A DNA stretch of 64,000 bases from Amycolatopsis thermoflava N1165 (GCF_000473265.1 NZ_KI421511.1:3385560-3449559); one strand, 5' to 3'. Counted from the stretch's first letter, positions 24,990-34,680 are shown. Notes: a model not told the origin generated them from the sequence alone. Numbers and translations are program-made.

Positions 24990-25930
24990 CAGGACTCCTT
25001 TCCGGCCGCACAGGCCTCGGCAAGGGGATCGACGGGAACGGCCCGGAGGGCCGAGGTGTATTCCGCCCGGATCGACTCGACCAGGTCGGCAACGCTCTGC
25101 ACGCGGTGCACGCCGTGCGCGCTCTGGCCGGCGGGCCAGGCTCGCGGCTGCTCGAGCAGGGTCCGGAAGTCGAACCCGGTGCGATCCGGGCTGTCGCCTG
25201 CGGCGGCCAGCGAAGCGGCGAGGAAGTTGGCGGGCAGCCCGCTCGGGCCGCGCGACTGCACGATGTCGTCGAGGGAGGCGTCCACCAGCGCCTGCCGGTA
25301 GTCGTCACCGGCCAGGCTCTCCTCCGTGGCGATGAACCTGGTGCCCATGTAGGCCAGGTCCGCGCCGAGCAGGCGAGCGGCGAGCAGTGCGACCCCGTCG
25401 CCGACACCACCGGCGAGGACGACGGGCCCGGTGTAGCGCTCCCGCACGGCGCGGACGAAGGCGAACGGGCTGTTCCACCCCGTCTGCCCACCGGCCCCCG
25501 AAGTCAGCAGCACGAGCCCGTCCGCTCCGGCGGCCAGCGCCCGGTCCACGTGGCGCAGGGTCGCGACGTCGGCGAACACGAGCGCGCCGGCGTCGTGCAG
25601 CGGTCCCACCACCGGCTCCGGGGAACCGACGCTGGTGATCACCACCTCGACGCCGTGCCGTACGAGGCAGTCCACGTCCTCCCGCAGCCGGGTGTTGGAC
25701 CGGTGCACGACCAGGTTCGGCGCCACCGGCGCGGCCGCGGCGGGCAGCGCCGCCCGGATCAGGGACAGCCACCGGTCGAGCTCGGCGGGGTCGCGCGCGT
25801 TGTGCGTCGGGAACGAGCCGATGACGCCGTGCCGGCAGGTGGCCACGACGAGAGCGGGGCCAGAAACGGCCGTCATGGGCGCCGCGATCAACGGCAGGCG
25901 CAACCGCGGGACCCAGGAAGAGGGAAGCAT
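24989..25930 (-). CDS. Nitronate monooxygenase / 2-nitropropane dioxygenase-like flavoprotein
   Basis: 313 residues, FMN-binding TIM barrel. The family pattern is visible in LIAAPMTAVSGPAL, TSVGSPEPV, GADGLVLLTSGAGGQTG and VVLAGGVGDGVALLAARLLGADLAYMGTRF. Start is ATG 25930 with GGAG 8 bases upstream; a TTG at 25948 is less likely. It is translationally coupled to the acyl-CoA ligase, so the oxidised substrate may be an acyl or nitro compound entering CoA metabolism. Confidence 0.88.
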   Translation of the reverse strand: MLPSSWVPRLRLPLIAAPMTAVSGPALVVATCRHGVIGSFPTHNARDPAELDRWLSLIRAALPAAAAPVAPNLVVHRSNTRLREDVDCLVRHGVEVVITSVGSPEPVVGPLHDAGALVFADVATLRHVDRALAAGADGLVLLTSGAGGQTGWNSPFAFVRAVRERYTGPVVLAGGVGDGVALLAARLLGADLAYMGTRFIATEESLAGDDYRQALVDASLDDIVQSRGPSGLPANFLAASLAAAGDSPDRTGFDFRTLLEQPRAWPAGQSAHGVHRVQSVADLVESIRAEYTSALRAVPVDPLAEACAAGKES

Positions 25931-26321
25931 GCAGTTTTCTCCGAGCAACGGTGACCGGCAGGAAAACGAATTGACGAATTCGACAAAAGGGAATCAGCGC
26001 GACGGTGAATGCGTCACACCGCTCCCTGTCGCGTCCGTGAACACCACTGGCTATCTAACGCCCGATAAGTAGGGCACGCACCGATCCGTTTGTCAAGTTC
26101 GCCCTGCGGACAACCCGGCTCACCGCGTCGACACGATTGAACCTTTGACCATTCAGGACTGAAACTTCCCAGCACAGCAAGGCTTTACGCCGCCGCAACG
26201 GCGGTCCACAGTGCGCCCGACAGCGATCCACGAGACCGAAGCGTTACTCGATCACGCCGCCGGCCGCGTCCGCCGTCCTCACCCCAACGGGTGGTAACCC
26301 GCTCCCGGCGACCACTGGGAC

Positions 26322-26349
26322 TTGTCTGGAAAACGAACCCGTGTATCTT
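26322..26349 (+). promoter_or_regulatory. Candidate promoter for the sugar-type ABC operon
   Basis: TTGTCT (26322-26327) and TATCTT (26344-26349) are separated by 16 bases and lie 59 bases before the first gene at 26409. The spacer 25931-26408 is otherwise without a gene. It has a TTCAG/CTGAA palindrome at 26152-26163 and a CTAG-containing imperfect palindrome at 26360-26379, possible operators. Confidence 0.4.
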
Positions 26350-26408
26350 TTCCGTCAATCCTATCTAGTGCTCGCTAGGCACCTCGCGCATCGGACAATG
26401 GAGTAGCG

Positions 26409-27407
26409 ATGAGCGCAGTTCTGTCGAGGTCGCGACCGTCATTCACGAACCGGATTTCCCAGGAGCGGGTGGTTCTCTTCGTGGTCGTGGCCCTGTTCGT
26501 GGCCTTCAGCCTGACCCTCGACGGGTTCCTCAACGTCGACAACCTGGTCAACCTGGTCCGCAGCGTCTCCTCGCTGGGGATCTTCGGGGTGGCGATGGCG
26601 GTCGTGGTGATCGCCAGGGGGATGGACCTCTCCCTCATCGCGTCGATGGGCGTGGCCACCGCGGTCGCGATCCAGCTGATGCGCACCCCGGTCAGCACAC
26701 CGGTCGCCCTGCTCGTCGGGCTCGGCATCGTCGTCATCATGGGGCTGCTCAACGGGTTCCTGATCGCCTTCGTCGAGATCCCGGCCCTGTTCGCGACGCT
26801 GGCCTCCGGCCTGCTGGTGTACGGCCTCGCCCGCACCACCGTCCTCGACGGACTGATCGCGGAACTGCCCGGTGACCGCGAGTTCGTCCTGGCACTGGGC
26901 CAGGGCACGGTCTTCGGGATCCCGGTCCCCATCATCGTGTTCGCGGTCGTCGCCGTGCTCGCCCAGCTGATGCTCTCCCGGACCCGCGGGGGACGCTTCA
27001 TCTACGCCCACGGGGACAACGCCGGCGCGGCCGCGCTCACCGGCATCGCGGTGCGCCCGCTGACCGTGTTCGAATACACCGCCAGCGCCGCGATCGGGTT
27101 CGTCGGCGGCCTGGTCACCGCGGGCGCCGTCGGCGGGCTCAACACCCAGGTCATCGACGGCTCGCTGATCTACGACGTCCTGCTCGTCGTGGTGGTCGGC
27201 GGGATCAGCCTCGTCGGCGGCCGCGGCAGCGTCGCGAGCGTGGTGGCAGGCACGGCGTTGATCGGGATCATGCTCAACGGCATGACGATCATGAACATGA
27301 ACACCCACGAACAGGACATCGTCAAGGGTCTCATCCTGCTGGCGGCGCTGGTGCTGGACAACCGGCTGCACCCGCGCGACGAAGAGACCGTTCGCCAGGG
27401 CGACTGA
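26409..27407 (+). CDS. Ribose-type ABC transporter permease (RbsC-like)
   Basis: 332 residues with about 8-10 membrane helices. The BPD_transp_2 features VVVIARGMDLSLIASMG and VGGISLVGGRGSVASVVAG are conserved. Start is ATG 26409 with GGAG upstream. It opens an operon with a binding protein, a second permease fused to an SMP-30-like domain, a second SMP-30-like protein and the ATPase. Two different permeases in one system suggest a heterodimeric pore. Confidence 0.92.
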   Translation: MSAVLSRSRPSFTNRISQERVVLFVVVALFVAFSLTLDGFLNVDNLVNLVRSVSSLGIFGVAMAVVVIARGMDLSLIASMGVATAVAIQLMRTPVSTPVALLVGLGIVVIMGLLNGFLIAFVEIPALFATLASGLLVYGLARTTVLDGLIAELPGDREFVLALGQGTVFGIPVPIIVFAVVAVLAQLMLSRTRGGRFIYAHGDNAGAAALTGIAVRPLTVFEYTASAAIGFVGGLVTAGAVGGLNTQVIDGSLIYDVLLVVVVGGISLVGGRGSVASVVAGTALIGIMLNGMTIMNMNTHEQDIVKGLILLAALVLDNRLHPRDEETVRQGD

Positions 27408-27447
27408 CCGCCCCCAGACATCCACCGAAGGACAAGGAGGTCCTCCC

Positions 27448-28524
27448 ATGCGTCCACTTCGCACTCGCGCGGTCCGCGCACTCGCATTCGGCGCCGCCGC
27501 GATGCTGATCGCGACCGGCTGTTCCACCGGCACCAGGGCGAACTCGACGTCGGCCGCGGCAGGTCAGATCCCGCCGACCGCGTCCGCGGGCGAGCTGCGC
27601 GACCACGCCCTGCAGAGCATCGAGGGCAAGACCGTCGCGTTCGTCCCGGTGGGACTGGGCACCCCGCTGATGGAGGAGTGGAACCGGCAGATGGAGAGCG
27701 GCTTCAAGGCGGCCGGGCTGAACTACGTCCTGCGCGATCCCAACTGGGACACCGCGAAGCAGGCCGAAGCCGTGCAGTCGCTGATCAACGAGAAGCCCGC
27801 CGTCCTGGTGGTGCACAACTTCGACGTGCAGATCCTCGCCAAGCTCATCCAGCAGGCCGAGCAGGCCGGGATCTACGTCATCCAGATCAACATGGTGAGC
27901 AACTACAAGTCGGACGCCTTCGTCGGCGCCGACACCATCGACCTCGGCCGCCGCATCGCCACCGACATCGTCGGCGAGTGCGGCGCGCACACCCCCACCT
28001 CACACGAGGTGCAGATCGTGCAGGGCGACGCGACGTCCGGGTTCACGCTCGACGTCATGGCCGGCGCCAAGGAGGTCTTCGACCAGCACCCGGAGATCAA
28101 GATCGTCTCCACCCAGGCGGCCAACTGGGACCGCACCAAGGCGCACGACATCACCGCGACGGTGATCCAGCAGCACCCGAACCTGTGCGCCAGCTGGGGT
28201 TTCTGGGACCAGATGCAGTACGGGTCGGCGGCGGCCATCAAGGAGGCCGGGAAGCTCGGTCAGGTCAAGGTGTTCACCTCCGACCACAGCTCCATCACCT
28301 GCGAGGGCATCCGCGACGGGATGTTCCACCAGTCCTACGGGTACTCGGTGCCCACGCAGGGCACGGACATCGTCGCCATCGCCAAGTACCTCCTGCAGTC
28401 CGGTCAGGCACCCGGCACCGCCCGCATCGCCGACTACACCCCGCTGGTGAAGATCGACAAGTCCAACTGGAACCAGCCGAACATGTGTTACGACGGCAAG
28501 AGCGACGGGCTCACCGTTTCCTGA
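27448..28524 (+). CDS. Sugar-type ABC substrate-binding lipoprotein (RbsB/periplasmic binding protein 4-like)
   Basis: 358 residues. Sec signal with lipobox IATGCSTG, then the two-lobed fold of the ribose/galactose binding group (KTVAFVPVGLG, VLVVHNFDVQI, HDITATVIQQHPNLCASWGF, VKVFTSDHSSITCEGIRDG). Three extra cysteines in the C-terminal half are notable. Start is ATG 27448 behind AGGAGG. The ligand is unknown, but the lactonase-like partners suggest a cyclic sugar acid, lactone or polyol. Confidence 0.92.
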   Translation: MRPLRTRAVRALAFGAAAMLIATGCSTGTRANSTSAAAGQIPPTASAGELRDHALQSIEGKTVAFVPVGLGTPLMEEWNRQMESGFKAAGLNYVLRDPNWDTAKQAEAVQSLINEKPAVLVVHNFDVQILAKLIQQAEQAGIYVIQINMVSNYKSDAFVGADTIDLGRRIATDIVGECGAHTPTSHEVQIVQGDATSGFTLDVMAGAKEVFDQHPEIKIVSTQAANWDRTKAHDITATVIQQHPNLCASWGFWDQMQYGSAAAIKEAGKLGQVKVFTSDHSSITCEGIRDGMFHQSYGYSVPTQGTDIVAIAKYLLQSGQAPGTARIADYTPLVKIDKSNWNQPNMCYDGKSDGLTVS

Positions 28525-28550
28525 CCCCGCCGCCACCGAGAGGGACCGCC

Positions 28551-30752
28551 ATGACGGCAAGTACGGAAGTCCGGCCCGTGCCCGCCCGGCGCAGGCCACC
28601 GGAGCGCAACGTTCTGGAGAACGAGAACCTGGGCACCCGGTTGCGGCACCTGCGGTACCGGTTCTCCCCGCAGCAGCTGTTCGCCGAGCTCTTCGAGAAG
28701 CGGTGGATGGAACCGGCGATCCCGCTGGCGATCCTGGTCGGCGTGATCGTCTTCTTCTCCTTCGCCGCACCGGGTTTCGCCACGACGGCGAACCTGCTGT
28801 CCTCGGCGACCGAGCTCGCCGAGATCTCGCTCGTCTGCCTCGGCATGGCGATCGTGATGATCTCCGGCGGGATCGACCTGTCCGTCGGCTCGATGTTCGG
28901 GCTGTGCAACATCGTGGTGCTCCTGCTGATCACCGTCGTGGGTGTGCCCGTGGTGCCGGCGATCCTGCTGACGATCGTCACCGGCGCGGTCCTCGGCTCG
29001 GTGAACGGGTCGATCGTGGCCTACCTCAAGGCGCGGCCGTTCCTCACCACGCTCGTCACGCTGATCATCTTCCGCGGTGTCCTCAACCTGCTGGACCTGC
29101 ACTACTCGGCGCAGACCGCCACGGTGTTCCTGATGGACCCGGTGTGGGACTGGTTCAGCACGGGCAAGGTGGCCGGCATCCCGTTCAGCTTCGTCACGCT
29201 GCTCGTGGTGCTCGTCGCCGGTCACCTCCTGCTCAGCCGGTCCCGGTTCGGCTGGCACGTCACCGCCGTGGGCGCGAGCCGGCGGGCCGCGCGGCACGCC
29301 GGCATCCGGGTGGAACGCGTCCTGCTGCTGGGTTACGTCATCTCCGGCGCGCTGTGCGCGCTCGCCGGTGTCTTCTACGCCGCGCGCCTGGGCAGTGCGA
29401 GCGCCCGCGTCGGCGAAGGGATGGAGCTCAGCGTGCTGACCGCGGTGATCCTCGGCGGCATCAGCCTGTCCGGCGGCAAGGGCACGGTGTGGCGGGCGTT
29501 CATCGGCGCGGCCACGATCAGCCTGCTCGGCAAGGGACTGCTGCTGATGGACGTGGGCGGCGAAGTCCTGCAGACGGCACTGGCCATCGTGCTGATCATC
29601 GCGGTCGGGCTCGACACCAAGTGGGGCAAGAACCGCGGCAAGGCGATCCAGAAGACCTACGTCAACCCGACCCTCGTCGAGTACGGCACCCCTCCCGACG
29701 TCCGGCCGGGCTCGGGCAGCCCGTACGAGATCAACGACCGGCTCGGCGACGCCGAGGAGATCGGCCTGGGCGAGGTTGAAGGCCCCGAGGACGTCATCCT
29801 CGACGACCAGGGCCGGATCTACTGCGGCACGCGGCAGGGCTGGATCCTGCGGTTCTCCGGGGAGGGCTACCGCGAACGCGAGGTGTTCGCGCGCATCGGC
29901 GGGCACCCGCTCGGCCTGGCCTTCGACGCGGCGGGCAACCTGATCGTGTGCGTCGGCGGCATGGGCCTGTACTCGGTCTCGCCCGACGGCAAGCACCGCA
30001 AGCTCTCCGACGAGACCAACCGGACGTGGACCCGGCTGCGCGACGACTCGAGGCTGCGCCTCCCCGACGACCTCGACATCGCTCCGGACGGCAAGATCTA
30101 TTTCAGTGAGGCCACCAACCGGTTCGAAATGGCCGACTGGGTCCTCGACGGCATCGAGGGGCGGCCCAACGGGCGTCTGCTGTGCTACGACCCGGCCACG
30201 GGCAAGACCCGCACCGCGGTGCCGGACCTCGTCTTCCCCAACGGCGTGTGCTGCGCCCACGACGGCGAATCGGTGCTGATCGCCCAGACCTGGCTGTGCC
30301 GCATCCTGCGGTACTGGCACAGCGGCCCGAAGAAGGGCCGGCTCGAGGTGTTCATGGACAACTTCCCCGGGTACGTGGACAACATCAACCGCGCCTCCGG
30401 CGGCGCCTACTGGGTCGCGATCTGCGGTATGCGCTCCCCCGCCTACGACCTGGCGATGCGCATGCCGAAGTTCCGCCGCCGCATGATGAAGCGCATCCCC
30501 CGCGACGAATGGCTCTACCCCAGCATGAACCACGGCTGCGTGGTGCGGGTGTCGGAGCGGGGCGAGGTGCTCGACACCTACTGGGACCCCGGCGGGAAGA
30601 AGCACTCCACCATCACGTCGATGCGCGAACACGACGGCTACCTGTACATCGGCGGGCTGGAGAACAACCGCATCGGCCGGATCAAGCTGCGCCAGGCGCC
30701 CGCCGCGGCCGCCGGCGAGGCCCGCGAGACGCGCCACGCGTCGGTGAGCTGA
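28551..30752 (+). CDS. Fusion of RbsC-type ABC permease and SMP-30/strictosidine-synthase-like beta-propeller
   Basis: 733 residues in one frame. Residues about 55-355 are a ribose-type permease (MVISGGIDLSVGSMFG... GGISLSGGKGTVWRAFIGA). The sequence then continues through a basic linker (TKWGKNRGKAIQKTY) into about 330 residues of SMP-30/LRE type: EGPEDVILDDQGRIYCG, LPDDLDIAPDGKIYFSEATN, VFPNGVCCAHDGESVLIAQT and YVDNINRASGGAYWVAICG. The propeller residues Glu/Asn/Asp typical of a calcium site are visible in these strands. The linker is on the cytoplasmic side of the last helix if the helix count is even, which would place a lactonase at the exit of the pore. Start is ATG 28551 with AGGGA upstream. 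Confidence 0.9.
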   Translation: MTASTEVRPVPARRRPPERNVLENENLGTRLRHLRYRFSPQQLFAELFEKRWMEPAIPLAILVGVIVFFSFAAPGFATTANLLSSATELAEISLVCLGMAIVMISGGIDLSVGSMFGLCNIVVLLLITVVGVPVVPAILLTIVTGAVLGSVNGSIVAYLKARPFLTTLVTLIIFRGVLNLLDLHYSAQTATVFLMDPVWDWFSTGKVAGIPFSFVTLLVVLVAGHLLLSRSRFGWHVTAVGASRRAARHAGIRVERVLLLGYVISGALCALAGVFYAARLGSASARVGEGMELSVLTAVILGGISLSGGKGTVWRAFIGAATISLLGKGLLLMDVGGEVLQTALAIVLIIAVGLDTKWGKNRGKAIQKTYVNPTLVEYGTPPDVRPGSGSPYEINDRLGDAEEIGLGEVEGPEDVILDDQGRIYCGTRQGWILRFSGEGYREREVFARIGGHPLGLAFDAAGNLIVCVGGMGLYSVSPDGKHRKLSDETNRTWTRLRDDSRLRLPDDLDIAPDGKIYFSEATNRFEMADWVLDGIEGRPNGRLLCYDPATGKTRTAVPDLVFPNGVCCAHDGESVLIAQTWLCRILRYWHSGPKKGRLEVFMDNFPGYVDNINRASGGAYWVAICGMRSPAYDLAMRMPKFRRRMMKRIPRDEWLYPSMNHGCVVRVSERGEVLDTYWDPGGKKHSTITSMREHDGYLYIGGLENNRIGRIKLRQAPAAAAGEARETRHASVS

Positions 30753-30761
30753 GGAGGAACC

Positions 30762-31883
30762 GTGCCACGAGCAGAAGCGTGGGAACTGGTCAAGGAGTTC
30801 CTGTTCCCCGGCCGGTCCGGCGCCAGGGCCATCCCGCCGCTGGACGGTGGGCTCACCCCGAACGACGAGCTGGACCGCATCGAGGAGTCGATCGACGAGC
30901 TGCCGGAACCCGACGACATGGTGCGGGACGCGTTCGGGTCGCTCTACGTGACCACGGCCGACAAGGTGGTGCGGCGGTACGGGCTGAACTTCGCCCACCA
31001 CGAGATCGCCGCCACCGTGCCCGGCGACGCGGGCGCGATCACCGTCGACCACGAGGGCGGGCTGCTGGTGTGCGTCGCGGGTCTCGGGCTGGTCCGCATC
31101 GACCAGGGCGGCGGCACCGAGGTCCTCGTCGACGCCGACGCCGACGGGGTCCCCACCCACTGCCTGACCGACGTCGTGGTGGCCGGCGACGGGACGATCT
31201 ACCTGACCGACGGTTCGTCGCGCCACCACGGCGGGGACTGGGTGCGCGACCTGATGGAACAGAACACACTGGGCCGGCTCCTGCGGCACGACCCACGGAC
31301 CCGGCGCACCACCGTGCTGGCCCGCGACCTCGCCCATCCCAGCGGGGTGACGCTCACCGCGGACGAGAACTCACTCGTCGTCAGCGAGGCGTGGTCGCAC
31401 CGGCTCGTGCGGTACCCGCTGGCGGATCCGGGCCGGGCGGAGGTGCTGCGGGACAACCTGCCCGGCTATCCGGGCCGCATCAGCCCGGCCTCGGGGGGCG
31501 GGTACTGGCTCGCGGTGTTCGCGCTGCGCACCCAGCTGGTCGAGTTCGTGCTCACCCAGCGCGACTACGTCAAGGAGATGATGCGCACGATCGAACGGGA
31601 CCTGTGGATCCGTCCCGCGTTGCGTGGCCTGGACTCCGGCCTGGAACCGTTGCAGGGCGGCCAGATCCGCAAGCTCGGCGTGATCAAACCGTGGGCGCCA
31701 CCCCGGTCCTACGGGCTGGTGACCCGCCTGGACCCGGACGGCTACCCGATCCGCGGCATGCACAGCCGCGGCGGCGGACGGCGGCACGGGGTGACGTCGG
31801 TGAAGCAGTACGGCAACCGGTTGTTCGTCGCGGTCCGCGGCGCCGACGAGGTCCTGATCACGAGGGCGGGTGACGCGCGATGA
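30762..31883 (+). CDS. SMP-30/strictosidine-synthase-like beta-propeller protein
   Basis: 373 residues with no signal peptide. Repeated propeller strands are visible: GDAGAITVDHEGGLLVCVAG, HCLTDVVVAGDGTIYLTDGS, HPSGVTLTADENSLVVSEAW and RISPASGGGYWLAVFA. It is related to the propeller half of the preceding gene but not a copy. The shared YxxxL-PGYPGxI motif follows the same strand in both. Start is GTG 30762 behind AGGAGG. Likely role: hydrolysis of a lactone-type ester of the transported compound. The stop overlaps the ATPase start as ATGA. Confidence 0.85.
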   Translation: MPRAEAWELVKEFLFPGRSGARAIPPLDGGLTPNDELDRIEESIDELPEPDDMVRDAFGSLYVTTADKVVRRYGLNFAHHEIAATVPGDAGAITVDHEGGLLVCVAGLGLVRIDQGGGTEVLVDADADGVPTHCLTDVVVAGDGTIYLTDGSSRHHGGDWVRDLMEQNTLGRLLRHDPRTRRTTVLARDLAHPSGVTLTADENSLVVSEAWSHRLVRYPLADPGRAEVLRDNLPGYPGRISPASGGGYWLAVFALRTQLVEFVLTQRDYVKEMMRTIERDLWIRPALRGLDSGLEPLQGGQIRKLGVIKPWAPPRSYGLVTRLDPDGYPIRGMHSRGGGRRHGVTSVKQYGNRLFVAVRGADEVLITRAGDAR

Positions 31884-33427
31884 GCCAGTCACTGGTGGAG
31901 CAGCTCGACATCGATCCGGCCGGCGACGGCACGCTGCTCGTCGACATGGCGAAGGTGACCAAGACCTACCGCGGGGTGCACGCCATCCACGAGGTCGACT
32001 TCGACCTGCGCGCCGGCGAGGTGCACGCGCTGGTCGGCGAGAACGGCGCGGGCAAGTCGACGCTGTGCAAGATCCTCGCCGGCGCGGTGCAGCACTCGAG
32101 CGGGGTGGTGCGAATCAGCGGCGAGGAGGTCTCGTTCCGGCGCCCGCACGAGGCGCTCGACCACGGCATCGCGATGGTCTACCAGGAGACGAGCCTGGTG
32201 CCGACGATGACCGCGGCGCAGAACATCGAACTCGGCCACGAGAAGCTGCTGACCCGGTTCCGCTCGCTCAACATCGGGGCCCAGCAACTGCTGCAGTCGA
32301 TGAACTTCCACGTCGATCCGACGGCGTACGTGTCCAACCTCGGCGCGGCGAAGAAGCAGATGGTGGAGATCGCGCGGGCGCTGCGGACCGGCGCCCGGAT
32401 CGTCATCTTCGACGAGCCGACCGCGAGCCTCACCCCCGAGGAGACCCTGCACCTGTTCAACGTGATCGAGGACCTCCGCAACGCAGGCCTCGGCATCATC
32501 TACGTGTCCCACGCGCTGGAGGAATCGCTCGCGATCGCCAACCGCGTCACCGTCCTGCGCGACGGCAAGCGGGTGGCCTGCCTGGACGCGAAGCAGACGT
32601 CGCCGGACGAGATCGTCAAGTACATGGTGGGCAGGCCGCTCGACGGGGCGGTGCGGAACCGGCCCGCCGCGCCTGATGGCCACGTCCGGCGCCGGCGGGT
32701 GCTGGAAGTCGAGAACCTGATCCTGGGCAACGTCGTGAAGAACATGTCGTTCTCGGCCTACGCCGGGGAGGTGCTCGGCATCGCCGGGCTGATCGGCAGC
32801 GGCCGGACGGAGACGGCGAAGATCGTCACCGGCGCGCTGAAACGCAACCGGATCCACGGCGGGCGGGTGCTCCTCAACGGCAAACCGGTGCGCTACCGGG
32901 TGCCGAAGCAGGCGATCGACGACGGCATCGTCTACATCACCGAGGACCGCAAGCTCGACGGCTTCTTCGAGACGATGACCGTCGCCGACAACATCTACCT
33001 CGGTTACCTCGCCTCCCGCCGGGGCCGCAGGCAGTGGCTGCTGTCTGGCTCGCAGCGCAAGCGCATCGCCGGCGAGTGGTCGGCGAAGCTGCGCATCAAG
33101 GCGATCAACGCGGACGCGAAGATCGTCGAGCTGTCCGGCGGGAACCAGCAGAAGGTCGTGGTCGGCAAGTCGCTGGTCGCCGAGCCCGAGGTGGTCATCT
33201 TCGACGAGCCGACGCGCGGCGTCGACGTCGGCGCGATCGACGAGATCCGCCACCTGATCCGCACGCTCGCCGACGAGGGCAAGGCCGTTATCGTCATCTC
33301 CTCGTACCTGCCGGAGATCCTCGCCGTGTCCGACCGCATCCTGGTCACCAGGTTCGGCCGCGCGGTCGCGGAGTTCAGCCGCGCGGAGGCGACGCAGGAG
33401 AAGATCATGTACGCCGCGATCTACTGA
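31880..33427 (+). CDS. Ribose-type ABC transporter ATPase with two nucleotide-binding domains (RbsA-like)
   Basis: 515 residues with two ABC modules in tandem. The first has Walker A GENGAGKST, a short LGAAKKQMVEIARAL signature region and FDEPTASLTPEE. The second has the usual degenerate Walker A (GLIGSGRTETAK), LSGGNQQKVVVGKSL and FDEPTRGVDVGA. It drives the two permeases of the operon. Start is ATG 31880, overlapping the previous stop. Confidence 0.95.
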   Translation: MSQSLVEQLDIDPAGDGTLLVDMAKVTKTYRGVHAIHEVDFDLRAGEVHALVGENGAGKSTLCKILAGAVQHSSGVVRISGEEVSFRRPHEALDHGIAMVYQETSLVPTMTAAQNIELGHEKLLTRFRSLNIGAQQLLQSMNFHVDPTAYVSNLGAAKKQMVEIARALRTGARIVIFDEPTASLTPEETLHLFNVIEDLRNAGLGIIYVSHALEESLAIANRVTVLRDGKRVACLDAKQTSPDEIVKYMVGRPLDGAVRNRPAAPDGHVRRRRVLEVENLILGNVVKNMSFSAYAGEVLGIAGLIGSGRTETAKIVTGALKRNRIHGGRVLLNGKPVRYRVPKQAIDDGIVYITEDRKLDGFFETMTVADNIYLGYLASRRGRRQWLLSGSQRKRIAGEWSAKLRIKAINADAKIVELSGGNQQKVVVGKSLVAEPEVVIFDEPTRGVDVGAIDEIRHLIRTLADEGKAVIVISSYLPEILAVSDRILVTRFGRAVAEFSRAEATQEKIMYAAIY

Positions 33428-33482
33428 GGCGGGGCGTAACCTTGGCAGACACCGGCAACGGACGAAAGTCGGGTGGACAGGC

Positions 33483-34151
33483 GTGAAAGCAGCAGCGAGG
33501 AAGACCCGCCCCGCGCGGGGCGGGCGGGGCGACTGGCGCAATTTCGAGCCACTCGACCTGACCCCCCTGCTGGCCGCGGCGCTCCAGGCGTTCTACGAGC
33601 GCGGGTTCTACGGCACGTCGGTGCGGGACATCGCCCGCAGGGTCGGCCAGACGGTGCCGTCGCTGTACTACCACCACGAGAACAAGGAGGGCGTGTTCGT
33701 CGCGCTGCTGGAGAAGGGCACGCTCGAGGTGGCGTGGCGGGCGCAGGCGGCGGTGGACGACGCCGGCGACCGCCCCGACCTGCAGTTCGTGAACATGATC
33801 GAGGCGGTCGTGCTGTACATGACGCACCGCGTCAAGCTGGCCACCTTGGACGTCGAACTGCGCTACCTGTCGTCCCCGAACCGCAGGCGCTACGCGGCCA
33901 TCCGCAAGGAAGTGGAAGACCTGCTGGTCCGCGTCGTCACCGACGGCACGGTGCAGGGCTTCTTCACGGTGACGCAGCCCGCGGAGACGGCCCGCGCCCT
34001 GCTCGGCATGTGCCAGTCCATCGCACGCTGGTACCACCCCACGGGCCCGATGACTCCTGAGGAGGTCGCCCGGCGCTACGTCGACATCGCGTTGATGAGC
34101 GTGGGGGTCCACGAGCGCCCGAAGCACCTGGAGGGTGTTCCCGCCGACTGA
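33483..34151 (+). CDS. TetR/AcrR family regulator
   Basis: 222 residues. The N-terminal helix-turn-helix (FYERGFYGTSVRDIARRVGQT then VPSLYYHHENKEGVF) is typical, followed by a helical ligand domain with no recognised subfamily. Start is GTG 33483. It lies 55 bases after the ATPase gene on the same strand and is probably the regulator of the sugar-type ABC operon. Whether it has its own promoter is not clear. Confidence 0.88.
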   Translation: MKAAARKTRPARGGRGDWRNFEPLDLTPLLAAALQAFYERGFYGTSVRDIARRVGQTVPSLYYHHENKEGVFVALLEKGTLEVAWRAQAAVDDAGDRPDLQFVNMIEAVVLYMTHRVKLATLDVELRYLSSPNRRRYAAIRKEVEDLLVRVVTDGTVQGFFTVTQPAETARALLGMCQSIARWYHPTGPMTPEEVARRYVDIALMSVGVHERPKHLEGVPAD

Positions 34152-34201
34152 ACAACGGCTGTTCCTCAGCTCCGACGAGAGGATCATCGACCGCCCTCAC
34201 G

Positions 34202-34531
34202 GTGTCCGCGGGACGGAACCGCGCCGCGTGGTCGCTCGTTGTAGGCCTCGTGGACCCGGTCGAGACCGTGATCGCGTGGGGGATTCCCGGCGGGACGTTG
34301 CTGCTGGTCGCCGTGGGGACCGTCGAACTGATCCGAAAGAAGCGGGGCAAGCGGACGGGCACCCCGCTGGCCGCCACGTACGCCGATGAGGTGACGGCGA
34401 TGTTCTACGGCACCAAGCGCCTCGAACTGGAACACCGCGACTCGATGTCGATGATGCGCGAAGAGGACGCCCAGGGCGCTCCCCCGGCCCTCGACCTCGA
34501 GCGTGGCGTCATCCGCCTGCGACCGGAGTAG
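34202..34531 (+). CDS. Small membrane-anchored protein (DUF6191-like)
   Basis: 109 residues from GTG 34202. One hydrophobic helix (IPGGTLLLVAVGTVELI) is followed by a basic stretch and the motif TPLAATYADEVTAMFYGTKRLELEH, which I recognise as the actinobacterial DUF6191 pattern, and a C-terminal DLERGVIRL. Function unknown. A GTG at about 34250 (before DPVETV) is an alternative start that would leave only the helix and the motif. Confidence 0.65.
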   Translation: MSAGRNRAAWSLVVGLVDPVETVIAWGIPGGTLLLVAVGTVELIRKKRGKRTGTPLAATYADEVTAMFYGTKRLELEHRDSMSMMREEDAQGAPPALDLERGVIRLRPE

Positions 34532-34535
34532 GGGC

Positions 34536-34680
34536 TTAGCTCCGCAGCAGGTGCTCGCAGTGCCTGCCGATGGCGAGCGTGGTCAGCGCCTCGATCTCGC
34601 CCGGGTCGGTCTGGAAACTGCCGAACGCCCCGTGCAGGAAGTCCATCCGCACGTGGCGGCGCGCGAGGTCACCCCTCGGC
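34536..34680 (-). pseudogene. Remnant of a gene 3' end, probably TetR-type
   Basis: In one minus-strand frame ending at TAA 34538-34536 the sequence reads a plausible protein tail (HVRMDFLHGAFGSFQTDPGE, then EALTTLAIGRHCEHLLRS). No start or upstream domain is attached, and its upstream part runs into the STAS gene. It resembles the last helices of a TetR-like regulator, but the identification is weak. Most likely it is a truncated gene left behind by a rearrangement. Confidence 0.35.

Noticed and set aside
28488-31337. 949-codon frame on the minus strand opposite the permease-propeller fusion
   Set aside because: Low-complexity Asp/Val/Gln-rich translation, no start context and no domain. 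The sense strand has clear conserved motifs.
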